Assembly (NCBI RefSeq): GCF_033115175.1
Contig: NC_084827.1
Span: 176,143,401 to 176,207,400, forward strand
Origin: Lepus europaeus
Lineage: Eukaryota; Chordata; Mammalia; Lagomorpha; Leporidae
Direction of reading: 5' to 3'
DNA: 64,000 bases
This document shows positions 11,368 through 22,617 of the stretch, in pieces (position 1 is the first letter of the stretch; each line of letters opens with the position of its first letter). The notes beneath the pieces were generated by a model. The model had not been told where the DNA came from. It saw only the letters and a program-made list of their open reading frames with translations, and ran no database searches. Position numbers and translations under genes: made by a program.

Positions 11368-11779
11368 CACCTGTGGTGTTTTGGATGACAAAACCTGCTG
11401 CAGAAAAATCGCACCGAATAGCACACATGCGTTCTGGTCCTGAAGTGCTGATGAGTGAGCTGCTGGCGTGAAGCCCCAGGCTCCCTGAATACCGCAGGGG
11501 CATTTCCTGTCGAGTCTGCTGCCTGACCCGATCCGGAAGAGCTCCCCAGGCTTCCCCGTCGTCAGTGAGCTTGGTTCTTTTCTACGACTGCTGGCCTATT
11601 TCATTGCAGGATTTCTCCCTCGTGGTTTTGCCTACTGCTTCCTTGGGATGGCGGGAACACCACAGGCAGGGCTTTGCATTCTTCCATTGCTTCTCATGAG
11701 ATGGCCCAGCACTGCAGACGTTAGCTTTATCCCTTGGGGCACGGAGGGACCTGCCAGCTGTCTCCTCCCCATATCACTT

Positions 11780-12760
11780 CCCCTTTGGGAATTAAAATGT
11801 GTTGTGGGCGGTACTTTGAGATTACGTAAATCTCCCATCTTCATCACGTTTTACCTACTAGTTTTAGCGTTCATTTATGATTCTTCACATTGATTAGGTT
11901 TTTTGTTTTGTTGTGTTGTGCTTTGACAGGCAGAGTTAGACAGTGAGAGAGAGAGACAGAGAAAGGTCTTCCTCCGTTGGTTCACCCTCCAATGGCCGCT
12001 ACGGCTGGTGGCTGGTGCACTGCGCCGATCTGAAGCCAGGAGCCAGGTGCTTCCTCCTGGTCTCCCATGGGGTGCAGGGCCCAAGCACTTGGGCCATCCT
12101 CCACTGCCTTCCTGGGCCACAGCAGAGAGCTGGACTGGAAGAGGAGCGACCGGGACAGAATCCTGTGCCACAACCGGGACTAGAACCTGGGGTGCCAGCG
12201 CCACAGGTGGAGGATTAGCCTAGTGAGCCACGGCGCTGGCCCACATTGATTAGTTATTACTCTGATGGTTGCAAATGATGACCCTAATCCCATTCCATTT
12301 ATTAGCTGACACTGACTCTGAAGAAAAGCTTTCTATCACTACCATGTTTTTATACTGCAACTCAAGATTTCTTATTTTATTCAAGGGATAATAATTCATT
12401 ATCATTATTGTCCCAGGTTTGATCAGAGGGCACCCTTCAAACTGGCTCTCTGAATCCTTTTGCTATGTCCTCAGCATACATAGTTTTGTATTCTCTGTCA
12501 CAATAAATATTCTAGCCCATCATCTGGGCAGCCCGGCATGAGCCATATTTCCAAGGAGCACTTGGAAATGATGTTTAGAAACCAAGATCTGGATGCTGGG
12601 TGTGCTCAGAGCCAATGGGTGCTGCTGCGCCTAAGCCTTGTCAGGGGCAGAGCTAGGGACCCTTTGCATGAACAAGCATAGTAGATGTGTATACACACAT
12701 ACGCAGATATCAGTATAGGTAGCCACACATTTATATCCGTATTTTTATGTCTATCAGTAC
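11780..12760. repeat. LINE-1-derived fragment, split by a CSINE1
   Basis: Segments such as ACTAGTTTTAGCGTTCATTT, TTATTAGCTGACACTGACTC and AGAAACCAAGATCTGGATGC follow the order of a well-known LINE-1-derived mammalian repeat, continuing through an AT/ATAC-rich stretch to about 12760. The young CSINE1 at 11898-12241 interrupts it. Strand not assigned. Confidence 0.5.
11898..12241 (-). repeat. CSINE1 with a 12-bp target-site duplication
   Basis: Antisense young-subfamily copy (GACAGGCAGAGTTAGACAGTG; CACCCTCCAATGGCCGCTAC; head complement GCCACGGCGCTGGCC). Direct repeats CACATTGATTAG lie at 11886-11897 and 12242-12253. It is inserted into LINE-derived sequence. Confidence 0.95.
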
Positions 12761-13405
12761 CCCTCGTTCCAACCTGGAACACAAGCTTCGCCCTCACCAG
12801 CTCCCTGAGAGTGGGGTGCTTGCCTGCCGTTGCCCACGTGCGAGTGCTGCGACCCTGGAATGTGTGGGTTTCAAACTCAGTCCCCAAAGCTGTGAGTGAA
12901 GGGTGTCTGTCTGGGTGAAGGCATCTGGGGTTTGGCAGACCATAAGTAGGGTTAGATGAGGTCATAGGTGAGCCCCCAAGTGGCATCAGTGGCTTTAGAG
13001 GAAGAGAGACTGCACAAGCTTGCTCCGTCTCGCCACAGGATGTCTCCGCCGTGTCCTGCCCAGCACAGAAGTCCTCACCCGAGGCTGAGTGCACCCCAGC
13101 ACTGTGCTCCTGGACTTCCGGGCCTGCAGAAGTGTGAGCTAAATAAACCTCTATTCTCTTCATTATAGCAACAGAAAACAGACCAAGCCAGTAACCGATC
13201 TCCCACTGCCCCCATCAGCACCCAACACCAACGCCCTCCTCACCCACTCAGAGTCCTCACCATGAACCCACCCCATCCCCCGTGTGGACTCCCTCCTCTC
13301 AGCACCCTGGCTCCCAGAGCGAGAGAAACACGCGCCCTCACTGTGGGTGCGAATGACAACAATTCTGGAAGACGAGTTTGGCAACAGCTACCAAAATACA
13401 GAAGT
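12761..13405. other. Intergenic; possible MaLR LTR end near 13090-13170
   Basis: The stretch CTGGACTTCCGGGCCTGCAG AAGTGTGAGCTAAATAAACC resembles the 3' part of mammalian MaLR (MLT1-type) LTRs, including an ATAAA signal. The rest is not recognised. Confidence 0.35.
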
Positions 13406-13745
13406 CTAGGAGAGGGCTTTGTGCTGTAGTTGGTTGAGCCACTGCTTAGGACCCTACAGAGCATATCTGAGCGCTGGTTCTGGTCCCAGCTGCTCCACTT
13501 CTGACCCAGCTTCCTGCTAATGCACCTGAGAAGCAGTAGATGATGGCTCAAGTACCTGAGCTCCTGCCACCCCCGTGGGAGACCTGGATGGAGTTCCTGG
13601 CTCCCGGCTTCAGTTTGGTCCAGACCTGGCTGTGGCTATTTGGGCAGCAAACCAGGAGGTGGAACACCTCTCTCTCTCTCTTTTTCACTTGCTCTCTCTC
13701 TCCCTCTCCGTCACTGCCTTTCAAATAAATAAATAAACCTTTGAA
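13406..13745 (+). repeat. Older CSINE (rabbit C repeat)
   Basis: Diverged head (GCTTTGTGCTGTAGTTGGTTG), body with GCTGCTCCACTTCTGACCCA and GGGAGACCTGGATGGAGTTC, a CT-rich run and a TTTCAAATAAATAAATAAAC tail. Confidence 0.85.
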
Positions 13746-13757
13746 AGGTACCTAGAG

Positions 13758-14086
13758 GCCGGTGCTGCGGCTCACTAAGCCAATCCTCTGCCTGTGGCAC
13801 CGGCACACCGGGTTCTAGTCTCGGCTGGGGCACCAGATTCTGTCCCAGTTGCTCCTCTTCCAGTCCAGCTCTCTGCTGTGGCCCAGACGGGCAGTGGAGG
13901 ATGGTCCAAGTGCTTGGGCCCTGCACCCGCATGGGAGACCAGGAGAAGCACCTGGCTCCTGGTTTCGGATTGGCGTGGTGCGCTGGCCACCAGCCATAGC
14001 GACCATTTGTGGGGTGAACCAACGGAAGGAAGACCTTTCTCTCTGCCTCTCTCTCTCACTGTCTAATTCTACCTTTCAAAAAAAAA
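13758..14086 (+). repeat. CSINE1 with a 9-bp target-site duplication
   Basis: Young-type head GCCGGTGCTGCGGCTCACTA, body and TCTACCTTTCAAAAAAAAA end. Direct repeats TACCTAGAG lie at 13749-13757 and 14087-14095. Confidence 0.93.
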
Positions 14087-14095
14087 TACCTAGAG

Positions 14096-14794
14096 AAATC
14101 TATTACTTTGGTTCTGTAGCTATAACTCTAGAAATGTGTGGAAAAGAGTAGTGCTCAAATATCTAGAGATGAGTACGAGAGGATACTAGTTATAGCCTTG
14201 CTTTGTGATCCTGAAAAATTGGAGACCACCTGGGTTTTCTTGAGATCTCTAGAGTCTTTTCCTTGTCTTAAATCTTGAAAGCAGAGCATCCTGCATACCT
14301 TCCAGAACCTTCTGCCTGAAGACTCTCATAACTGGTGGGTGATTGGCCTCCCCTAAGGATGTTAGCTCCCCAGCACTGCCTGGCTGTGTTTGTAAAGGAC
14401 CCGGAGAGCTTCTGTGTGGCAGGGAAGGTAACTGGGGGCGAGACAGAGGATAAAAAGCATGTGTTCTAGGTGCAGCTGGAATCTGAGACAGGGAGACACT
14501 CCCATGCAGGGAGACGCTGGATCCCGAAGGCACCTGCTGCCTCCATCCACAGCGAGTGGCCAAGGATGGGGAAATGTGCATGATGGATGATGAGCCACGT
14601 GTGTTGCCAAGAGAGACCCGTGAGGAGCGTGTCCACGTGGGGCGCTGGGTCGCAGCACGTGCATTGCCATGTTGGGGGTCACGCACAGAAAAGTGGTGGT
14701 GACATCTGTCCGACAGGCAACCGTGGTCACGCCCATGGAGTGGGATTACAAGGTCCAAACTTTGACCTGGACCAATCACAGTCACTGTGATCAT
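14096..14794. other. Intergenic sequence, nothing recognised
   Basis: Mixed composition with scattered short open frames on both strands. No family signature seen. Confidence 0.4.
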
Positions 14795-14895
14795 TTGAGA
14801 AATGAACCAGCGTGTGGAAGATCTTTCTTTCTCTTTTCCTCTCTCTCTCCCTCTGTGTTTTCAAATAAATAACTATTTAAAAATAAATCAGAAAC
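14795..14895 (+). repeat. 3' fragment of a CSINE
   Basis: Only the end is present: GAAATGAACCAGCGTGTGGA, a CT-rich run and TTTTCAAATAAATAACTATT. Confidence 0.7.
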
Positions 14896-15509
14896 AAACA
14901 AAAAATAAAACACGTTAAATGAGTACTTGCAGAAGTCCTGTGGCATCAACAGAAAGAGCCGCTGAGCAGTTACCAGAGAAGCAGGTGAGACCTGGAGCAA
15001 GGTTCCAACCAGAAGACCGGAAACAGAGGAAGGCTGGGAGGGGATGGGCACTGGAGTCAGGCAGGGGCGGGTGGCGGTGGCCTCAGCTAGGAAGGAGGAA
15101 GCAGGAGGCCTCCAGTGGGCTCCGTGTGAGCGTGGGTCAGTGCCCTGCCCACAGCTCCTGGAACATTCGCAGACACGGCTCCTGCGGGCTGCCGGCTTCT
15201 CTCTGCCCGAGGGTGTTCTCCAGGGTAAGGGAGGGTCTTCACTGTGTGCTGGCCTGGGGTAGCAGTGCCTGGGAGCTAACAGCCCAGAGCGATGCTCTTT
15301 CTGAGGGAGGTGAGTGGATGGATCAATGCCCCCCCCCCCATGTTGTAGCTGGCACCTATGATGGCCCCCAGTAATTTCTGCTCCCTGGTATTCACGTGTG
15401 TGTGGTTGCCTTCCACATGGAGTGGGGTGAAGCAGTCAATGGAATGCTGTGGAAACGAGATGCATGCCATGCGAGGCTGCATCATAGAAGAATTGCAAAA
15501 GCAAGCAAC

Positions 15510-15890
15510 CCTACAGCGGGGCTTTGGTTTGGATGTTAAGTCACTACTCCAGACCCTGCATCCCGTGTTGGCGTGCCTGGCTTGAGTCCTAGCGGCTCCA
15601 CTTCTGAGCCAGCTTCCTGCTAATGTGCATATGGGGAGGCAGCAGATCATGGCTCAGTACGGCGTCCTTACCGCCCACATGGGAGACCTGGATTGAGTTC
15701 CAGGCTCCTGGCTTTGGTCTGGCCCAGCCCTGCCTGGCTATTGGGGTCATTTGGATAGTAAACCAGTGGCCAGTGGATGAAAGACATCTCTCTCTCTCTC
15801 TCTCTCTCTCATTCTCTCTCTGTTGCTCTGCTTTTCAAAGAAAGACATCTTTTGACCAAATAAATAAAAATAAAATAAAAAAAACCAACC
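15510..15890 (+). repeat. Older CSINE (rabbit C repeat)
   Basis: Diverged head at 15515-15560, body (CCACTTCTGAGCCAGCTTCC; GGGAGACCTGGATTGAGTTC), a (CT)n run at 15788-15810, and an A-rich AAATAAAAATAAAATAAAAA end. Confidence 0.85.
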
Positions 15891-15892
15891 GA

Positions 15893-16940
15893 TTTAAAAA
15901 TGGCCAATGTGCTCGAATGAGCAATTTTCCACAGAAGATATACAAATGACCAGAAAACACAGTAAGAAATTCTCACTATCACTAGTCATTATAGAAATGC
16001 AAACTGAAACCACAGGAGACACACCTCACACAGTGAGATGGCTACTAAACTCACAGACACAGTGCTGATGGGAGCGTAGGAAAACCGGCATCCTTAGGGG
16101 GATGGAACATGATGCCAGAGCAATGGAAAACTGCATGGCAGCTCCTAAAAATAATGATAGAATCGCCATATGATCCCACAACTGCACTTCTGGACATTGT
16201 CCATGGAAGATCTGGAAGTAAAGATTTGGGGCTGGTGTTACGGCGAGGCGGGCAAAGCCTCCACTGTGATGCCGGCATCCCACATGGGCGCCGGTTTGAG
16301 TGCTGGCTGTCTACTTCTGATCCAGCTCCCCGCTAATGCACCTGGGAAAGAAGCAGAAGATGGCCCAAGTGCTTGGGTCCCTGTACCCATGTGGGAGACC
16401 TAGAAGAAACTCCAGGCTCTTGGCTTTGGGCTGGCCCAGCCCCTGCCATTGTGGCCATGTAGGGAGTGAACCAGCAGCTGGAAGATCTCTCTTTGTCTGT
16501 CTCTCCCCCCTCTCTCTGTAACTCTGCCTTTCAAATAAATAAACACAACTTTACAAAAAAGAAAGCAAAGACCTGAAGAGGTGTGTGTGCACCTGTGTCT
16601 ACAGCAGCAGCCCAAGGTGGAATGGACCCCAGGTGTCCACGGACGGGATGGGCAGGTACACACGTGTGGTCTGCACACACAATGGAACACTATTAAGCCT
16701 TAAGTAGGAGGGCAATTTACGCACGTGCTACAGCGTGAATGAGCAAACACCGCGTGACTCCACTTCTACGAGTGCCCAGCGTGGTCAGATTGAGAGGCGG
16801 AGAGCAGAATGGGGGTTTCCGGGGCAGGGGAGGGCAGCTGTCTCGCAGGCGCAGTTTGGGTAGAAGACGAAGAGTGAGGCAGTGTGAATGTGCTCCGTCC
16901 AAGGGATCAGTCACTTCAAGATGGTAAGATTGATAGCAGG
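15893..16940 (+). repeat. LINE-1 3'-end fragment, interrupted by a CSINE
   Basis: The order matches the end of LINE-1: CACTAGTCATTATAGAAATG, AACTGAAACCACAGGAGACA, a CCATATGATCCCACAACTGC-type segment, then after the SINE ACACACAATGGAACACTATT and GGTTTCCGGGGCAG-type sequence. There is no open frame. The SINE at 16227-16562 splits it. Confidence 0.75.
16227..16562 (+). repeat. CSINE inserted in a LINE-1 remnant
   Basis: Head GGGGCTGGTGTTACGGCGAG, GATGCCGGCATCCCACATGG, body, CT-rich run, and TTTCAAATAAATAAACACAA tail. Confidence 0.9.
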
Positions 16941-17644
16941 TGCATTTTACCAAATTTTAAAATCTTGAAAACAAAAGCATCTCAACTTCTGCCTTCTCTG
17001 TTGTCCTGCTTGCTGTGTGGACGGCGGCTGCCATGTTGTGAGGTTGCCCAAGCAGCTCTGTGGCAAGGGGCAGGGACAGCCACCACCCACAGCCAGCACC
17101 GCCTGCCAGCCGCGTAGCCACAGGACCCCCCTCCCCCGCCCTAGCGAAACCTTCCAAAATTCCAGCCTCGTAAGAGATTCTGAGCCAGAACCACCCAGTC
17201 CACAGCCCCCAGCTTCCCGACCACACGGAGTGAGAGTGGGACGCTTTGGGGGCAGCTCGTTATGTGGCATGAACAGTGAACATTGTCACATGGTGTGGCC
17301 CCGTGGGCAAACAGGCTGCAGACCTCAATCGGCCACACACAGCCACCGTGCGATCCGGCAACTCTGGTCGCCGAAGCACGCTCACGGGCCACGAAGAACC
17401 TCCAGCGATGTAAAATGGAAGTGATGCAGACATCCCCGGACCCAGGAGAGGATAAAGAAGACATGGGCGGTCTGTACCGGGCCAGCAGGAAGGCGGCGCC
17501 CACACCTGCTGCAGCTCGGCTGGGCCTGGAGGAGCCGGCCACAGAAGCGCACACGGCGTGTGGACCTCCTCCTAGGGAGGGTGCAGAACAGGCACCGCTG
17601 TGGACCCGGAATGCAGGTCAGCATCGCTTCCGGCTGAGGGAAGG

Positions 17645-17835
17645 TGGGGTGGGATGGCAGGTGATGGGTAATGGGTTTGGTTTTTTTTTTCTTGAGGGGC
17701 TGAAAATGCTTACAGTTTACTGAGGTAATGGCTGCACATATCTGTGAAAATATTGTAAGCCACTGACTTGGACACTCTACAGGGGTGTGTCCTCTGGCGT
17801 GTGAATTAGATCTCCACGAAACCACATTTTAACCC
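17645..17835 (+). repeat. LINE-1 3' UTR-like fragment
   Basis: GAGGTAATGGCTGCACATAT, CTGTGAAAATATTGTAAGCC and GTGTGAATTAGATCTCCACG follow the order of the last part of LINE-1 3' ends. It may belong to the fragment ending near 16940. The intervening 16940-17645 is unassigned. Confidence 0.55.
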
Positions 17836-18796
17836 AGCCACAGCCTCCGGCCCCCAGCCTGAGTGTGGTCCTCAGGGCTTCTCAGAGAGTTCCCGGGGGG
17901 TCCCACCTGTGGCTCCCCAGTCCACGTGCACTTCCCTCCTCTCCTCACCTCTGTGCCCCACTGCTACCATCATGCTTCCTGGAGACATAGAGCCAACAAC
18001 CCACCTCCTGCAGCCCTGCCTCCAGGTTGGCTTTGGGGGGATCCCACCCCAAAGTCTAAGCCCAGAGCCTAAGCCCCATCTGCAGGGAACCCGGCCAGGG
18101 CTTGTCCCGAAGAATTCAAGAACAGCCAGAGAGTGGGCATGAGGCTGACGCACGCTGCGTGCACCCACACATATGCGCACGTCCACTCACATGTACACGC
18201 GTGTGCACACACGTTGTCAGAGCTGGGAACAGTGGCAGGGACCGTTAAACCACCGAGCCGCCGTGGCACCCTTTACCCCGGAGCCGAGAAGCAGCTGGGC
18301 CGAGCCGAGTTGCCCTTTGGTTTATTTTGCCTGCACTTGCAGCTGGGCCTCCTCTGACCACACAAACCACGAAAGAGGGGAACAGGAGGCCACAGGGGGG
18401 TGGGGTGAGGCCAGCACAGGCCAAGAGCCAGAGGCCAGCGAGGAGGGGTTGGCCTATGCCGGCTCCAGGCCCACACTGCAAGGTGGACGGCTAGGATTTG
18501 ATTCCCTCACAAATTCGGGCCTGCTCAGCCCCGGCCAAGCGCCCCCATCTTCCAGCCCAGGACTCTCGGCTGATATGAATGTCCCCAACCCTCCTCCCCC
18601 GCGGGGGTGGCTGGGGCAGCAGGTGGCTCGGCGGTTCCGTGAGCTGAACTGAGTAGGAACTTGATTTTGGCTTAGATATACTTGACTGAGACGGTTACTT
18701 TGCTGTGTCGACTTGCTGGGCGGCTCGGCCCACTTATGAACTCTGACCCCGGCCTAGGGCTGTGGCAAAGCTCGTGCATACATGTGGTTAATGGTT
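17836..18796. other. Intergenic GC-rich sequence, nothing recognised
   Basis: It includes a short imperfect CA/TG-alternating stretch around 18160-18215. No gene or named repeat identified. Confidence 0.45.
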
Positions 18797-19065
18797 TTAA
18801 CATTTATTTATTTATTTATTTTTATTCCATTTGCAAAGCAGAGAGAGAGAGAAAGAGAGATCTTCCACCTGATGGTTTACTCCGCAAATGCCCACAGCAG
18901 GGGATGGGCCCAGCTGAAGCCAGAAACCTGGAACTCAACCAGGCTCTCCCACGTGGGTGGCAGGGAAACCCAACCGTGAGCCAGGAAGACTGGAAGGCAG
19001 GGCCCAAGAGCTGACTCAGAGTCCCAAAGCAACATGGGCCATTGCACCTGTTGAAGGCTAAGAGG
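18797..19065 (-). repeat. Older CSINE (rabbit C repeat), diverged
   Basis: ATTTATTTATTTATTTATTT, GAGAGAGAAAGAGAGATCTT, GGTTTACTCCGCAAATGCCC and AAGCCAGAAACCTGGAACTC are the antisense C-repeat order. The head is poorly preserved. Confidence 0.75.
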
Positions 19066-19424
19066 TGCTTCTGATGTGAGGTGGGGGGCAGGGGTGGGAG
19101 AGGGGTACTTTACTGTAGTATCAGCTGTTGGGGTAGAGCTGTTTTTATGTTCTTGCTAACTCCTGTCTCCTATTTCCTTTCTGGACTGTGGCTGTGATGG
19201 CTGGAGCTCCAGTAGCCATCAAGGAGCCTGAAGCGATCTGGAAGCTGGGAATGGCAGAGCTGAAAGGCAGAGGGAACGAGTCTCTGCTGGTCTGTGGAGC
19301 TTCGGCCCGCCGTGGACAGAGGAAAGATTTGTTTTTTTCTCAGGAACCAAAGGAATGTTCTCACCTCCAGCACTCCGAGACTGATGCTGACGGAACCACA
19401 GCATCGCGGACACTGCTTTGTTGT

Positions 19425-19475
19425 GGGCATTTGGGGAGCAAACCTGCAGGTGGGAGAGCGCTCTCTCTTCCTTGG
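19425..19475 (+). repeat. Small CSINE 3'-region fragment
   Basis: GGGCATTTGGGGAGCAAACCTGC followed by GGGAGAGCGCTCTCTC resembles the pre-tail part of a C repeat. Very short. Confidence 0.35.
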
Positions 19476-19520
19476 CAGGATTCCGGAGGGTTTCACACTG
19501 CCTTTAAGAACTCCACCCAG

Positions 19521-19772
19521 AGGCCAGCACTGTGGCGTAGCGGGTAAAGCCGCCGCCTGCAGTGCCGGCATCCCATATGGGCACCGGTTCAAGTGCTGGC
19601 TGCTCCACTTCAGATCCAGCTCTCTGCTATGGCCTGGGAAAGCAGTAGAAGATGGCCCGAGTCCTTGGGTCCCTGCACCCACATAGAAGACCCGGAGGAA
19701 GCTCCTGGCCTAAGTTAGGCGCAGCTAACTGCCAATTACGGCCAACTGGGGAGTGAACCAGTGGGTGGAAGA

Positions 19773-19810
<38 letters not shown>

Positions 19811-19880
19811 CTCCTTCTCTCTGTGTAACTCTGACTTTCAAATAAATAAATACACTTAAAAAAACAAACAAACAAACAAA
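19521..19880 (+). repeat. CSINE (rabbit C repeat)
   Basis: Head AGGCCAGCACTGTGGCGTAG, GTGCCGGCATCCCATATGGG, body, a pure (CT)n run at 19776-19805 and TTTCAAATAAATAAATACAC with (AAAC)n at the end. Confidence 0.92.
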
Positions 19881-20492
19881 ACAAACAGAACTTACCTGGG
19901 TGTCACTCAAGTCGCTTCTGCTCGTTAGCCAGAAGTAGCCAGGTGGCCTTATCTGGTCCATTGCAAGGAGGAGAAATGTCCCAGCCCAGGGACAGGGACA
20001 GGGAGCGAAAAGCTGACCTCATTGTCGGCAGGAGGTCAGAGTTCACCGCTTACTCTTCTGGATACACAAGGAACTGAACACGTGGGAAACAGTCAATGCC
20101 TTTGTGTTCTTCCAAATAACAGAGGAATGCAGAACCTGTTCCCGTCGGCTGCCTCTGGCCCCAGGCGGTCATTGCTGGAAAGTGAGTTAACTCTTGCAAA
20201 GTGCTTAAGGCAGAGCCTGGCTGCCGCCAGCACCATGCTGGCGTTTTCTGCTATGAGAGGCTGCATCCAGGTCGTGTCAGTCCTTTGCCTCGCTTGTTTT
20301 CAATGATCCAATACTTGCTTATATTTATTTAGCACCGCTTTGCCGTTTCTAACTCCTCAGACGAAAATTCTCCCCATTCTCTTATTCACTCCCTCTAGAC
20401 CTCGGTCGATGGCACTGTGCCATTTCGTTACGTCTTCCAATTCCATTCCTTTATCTGTTGGTTCTTTATTCTGGGAAATGTCACCAACTTCT

Positions 20493-20812
20493 TTTAAAGA
20501 TTGATTAATTAATTAATTTGAAAGAATTAAAGAGAGAGAGAGGGAGAGACAGAGGGAGAGAGCTTCCACCCACTGGTGTACTCCCCAAATGGCCACAATG
20601 GCCAGGGCTGGACCGGGGTGAAGCCAGCTTCATCCTGGTCTCCCACAGGAGTGGCAGGAATCCAAGGACCTGGGCCATCTTCCGTTACCTTCCCAGGCAT
20701 ATTAGCAGGGGGCTGGGTTGGAAGTGGAGCACCTGGGACGTGAACTGGTGCCCATATGGGATGCCGGCATCACAGGAGGCAGCTTTACCGCTATGCCACA
20801 GCACCGGCCCCA
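20493..20812 (-). repeat. CSINE (rabbit C repeat)
   Basis: Antisense copy: AAAGATTGATTAATTAATTA, GAGAGAGAGAGGGAGAGACA, GCCATATGGGATGCCGGCAT-type segment and CACAGCACCGGCCCC head complement. Confidence 0.88.
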
Positions 20813-20958
20813 AATGTTGTTTTCTAATTCACTGATTCTCTCTTTGGCTGTATTGAGAATCTTGTTTAACCCACCCAATGAAACTGCTTCATTTTCTTTT
20901 CCATAACTAATTTTATGGCTATCATTTCACTTGATTCTTTTTAAAATCTGTATCTTTT

Positions 20959-21296
20959 GGCCAGCGCTGTGGCTCAACAGGCTAATCCTCTGTCTTGTGG
21001 CGCCGGCACACCAGGTTCTAGTCCCGGTCGGGGCACCGATCCTGTCCCGGTTGCCCCTCTTCCAGGCCAGCTCTCTGCTGTGGCCAGGGAGTGCAGTGGA
21101 GGATGGCCCAAATCCTTGGGCCTTGCACCCCATTGGAGACCAGGAGAAGCACCTGGCTCCTGGCTTCGGATCAGCGCAGTGCGCCGGCCGCAGCGCGCCT
21201 ACCGTGGCGGCCATTGGAGGGTGAACCAACGGCAAAGGAAGACCTTTCTCTCTGTCTCTCTCTCACTGTCCACTCTGCCTGTCAAAAAAAAAAAAA
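20959..21296 (+). repeat. CSINE1 with a target-site duplication of about 14 bp
   Basis: Young head GGCCAGCGCTGTGGCTCAAC, full body including GCGCAGTGCGCCGGCCGC, and a CTGCCTGTCAAAAAAA tail. The direct repeat AATCTGTATCTTTT flanks both ends (20945-20958 and about 21297-21310). Confidence 0.95.
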
Positions 21297-21361
21297 ATCT
21301 GTATCTTTTTTTTTTCCATTTTATTCTGTCCTTGCCTTCATGATCTATAGTCCTTTTTAAA

Positions 21362-21702
21362 ATTTTTATTTAAGATTTGTTTTATCTATTTGAAAGGCAG
21401 AGCAACAGAGAGAGAGGGAGAAAGAAGGAGAGACAGAGAGAAAATCTTATGTTCACTGATTCACTCCCCAAATGACCAGTGACTGGTGGTGGCCCAGGCT
21501 GAAGCCAAGAGCCTCATCCCCATCTCCTGTTGGGGTGTGGGGACCAAGCACTCAGGCCATCTTTTGCCGCTTTCCCAGGTGCATTAGCAGAGAGCCGGAT
21601 CAGAAGTGGAGCAGCCGGGACTCGAACCAGCATTCTGATACGGGATGCTGGCATCCAGCGACACAGGCGGCGATTTAACCCTCTGCGCCACAATGCTGGC
21701 TT
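21362..21702 (-). repeat. CSINE (rabbit C repeat)
   Basis: Antisense copy: TTTATTTAAGATTTGTTTTA, GAAAGGCAGAGCAACAGAGA, a GGGATGCTGGCATC-type segment and head complement GCCACAATGCTGGC. Confidence 0.87.
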
Positions 21703-22033
21703 CTTTCTTAAAAAAATAAAAAATAAAAAATAAATCTGTGATTATTTTAAACATTTGAGTTAGAGGGTTTTTTTAGATCTTTCTGTGAATCTCTCCCTCG
21801 GGAGGCTAGCTTCCTGTTTCCCTCTGTGAGCTCCGGGCGCGGGGCGTCACGGAAGCAGCCCCGCCAGTGCCGCGACAGCTTCGCCTGCACCTGCCCCCAG
21901 CGCCTGAGCCCGGCCAGGTGTGCTTTCTTGGCTCCTCACAGACAGCCTTGAAGGCCAGCCTCGGCCCCTGACCCCTCCCAGAAGCCTCTCCCTGCGTTCC
22001 CCCAGCATTCCTGGCACCCGGGACTTCCTGCCC
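21703..22033. other. 5' flank of the provirus
   Basis: No gene seen. The last six bases (22028-22033, CTGCCC) are the left copy of the proviral target-site duplication. Confidence 0.6.
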
Positions 22034-22384
22034 TGTAGGGAACCAGACCGGAGGAACCGTGCCCCTAAGATGGCGCCGACTCCCTGCTTCCGGGTTCTTC
22101 CTCATCTCAGGGAGTTCCCGCTCTTGCTCGCTCCTTCCCGCCTTAGATTTCCCGCTCTAGCTCGCTCCTTCCCGCCTTGCCACGAGATTGTCCTATCCCC
22201 GCGCTTCTAGCCTATCACCTGATTTGTGACGTGTATTGTGCATATAAACCCTTGCTACGCGGGTGTAAGGGAAGTTCCTGCCCAGAAGAGATCGAAGCTG
22301 GATCTCCTGCTTGCCGAGCAATAAAGGAACCCCGTGCAAAGTGTTCGGTCTCTGTCTCTTGCTGGACGAGGACGGCGCCGAGCA
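22034..22384 (+). repeat. 5' LTR of the provirus (351 bp)
   Basis: It starts TGTAGGG and ends GAGCA. U3 holds a YY1-type AAGATGGCG (22067-22075), two 30-bp near-identical units 34 bp apart (22115-22144 and 22149-22178, one mismatch), a CRE-like TGACGTG and a TATA box (TATAAA, 22243-22248). R carries AATAAA at 22320-22325. By comparison with other LTRs, transcription should start about 25-30 bp after the TATA box. Confidence 0.96.
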
Positions 22385-22386
22385 GC

Positions 22387-22404
22387 TGGTGGCCCGTACG
22401 GGGA
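22387..22404 (+). other. Primer-binding site complementary to tRNA-Ile
   Basis: TGGTGGCCCGTACGGGGA lies two bases after the LTR. It is the exact complement of the 3' 18 nucleotides (with CCA) of mammalian tRNA-Ile(AAU) as I know that tRNA. It would prime minus-strand DNA synthesis. Confidence 0.85.
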
Positions 22405-22617
22405 GCTTCCTCTACGTTGCCCGGTAAGTAGAAGGTAAGCGAGGTCAGTCTTACCGTCTGGGCCCCGCGAGTGAGGTATATCTCGTGGTTGGAGGGTGGA
22501 CGCACCCTAAGATAGCGGACGTGTTTCCCCGCTTTAAACTGAAAGAATAGCAGACTTGTTTCCCCGTTTTAAACTGAAAATAAGATAGCGGACGTGTCTT
22601 CCCGCTTTAAACTGAAA
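22405..22617 (+). promoter_or_regulatory. Proviral leader with splice donors and a triplicated motif
   Basis: Two donor-like sites, CCG|GTAAGTA (GT at 22424) and AAG|GTAAGC (GT at 22435), could serve sub-genomic splicing. From about 22511 to 22620 a unit of roughly 36 bases (AGATAGCGGACGTGTTTCCC... TTTAAACTGAAAA) occurs three times, the last copy ending at the gag ATG. The leader is also the expected place for the packaging signal; no specific packaging structure was identified. Confidence 0.6.

Larger units (their letters stand above)
20340..21365. repeat. LINE-like fragment carrying two SINE insertions
   Basis: AT-rich TTCTAATTCACTGATTCTCT and TTTCACTTGATTCTTTTTAA, with flanking sequence, resemble a LINE-derived mammalian repeat read in antisense. 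It is interrupted at 20493-20812 and 20959-21296. Low confidence; strand not assigned. Confidence 0.35.

Noticed and set aside
16940-17645. Possible retrogene between LINE fragments (GAGTGAGAGTGGGACGC...)
   Set aside because: Open frames are short and overlap on both strands; no protein family seen.
22594-22617. Eight-codon upstream extension of gag
   Set aside because: Begins with GTG; the ATG at 22618 has a good context and gives a myristoylation signal.
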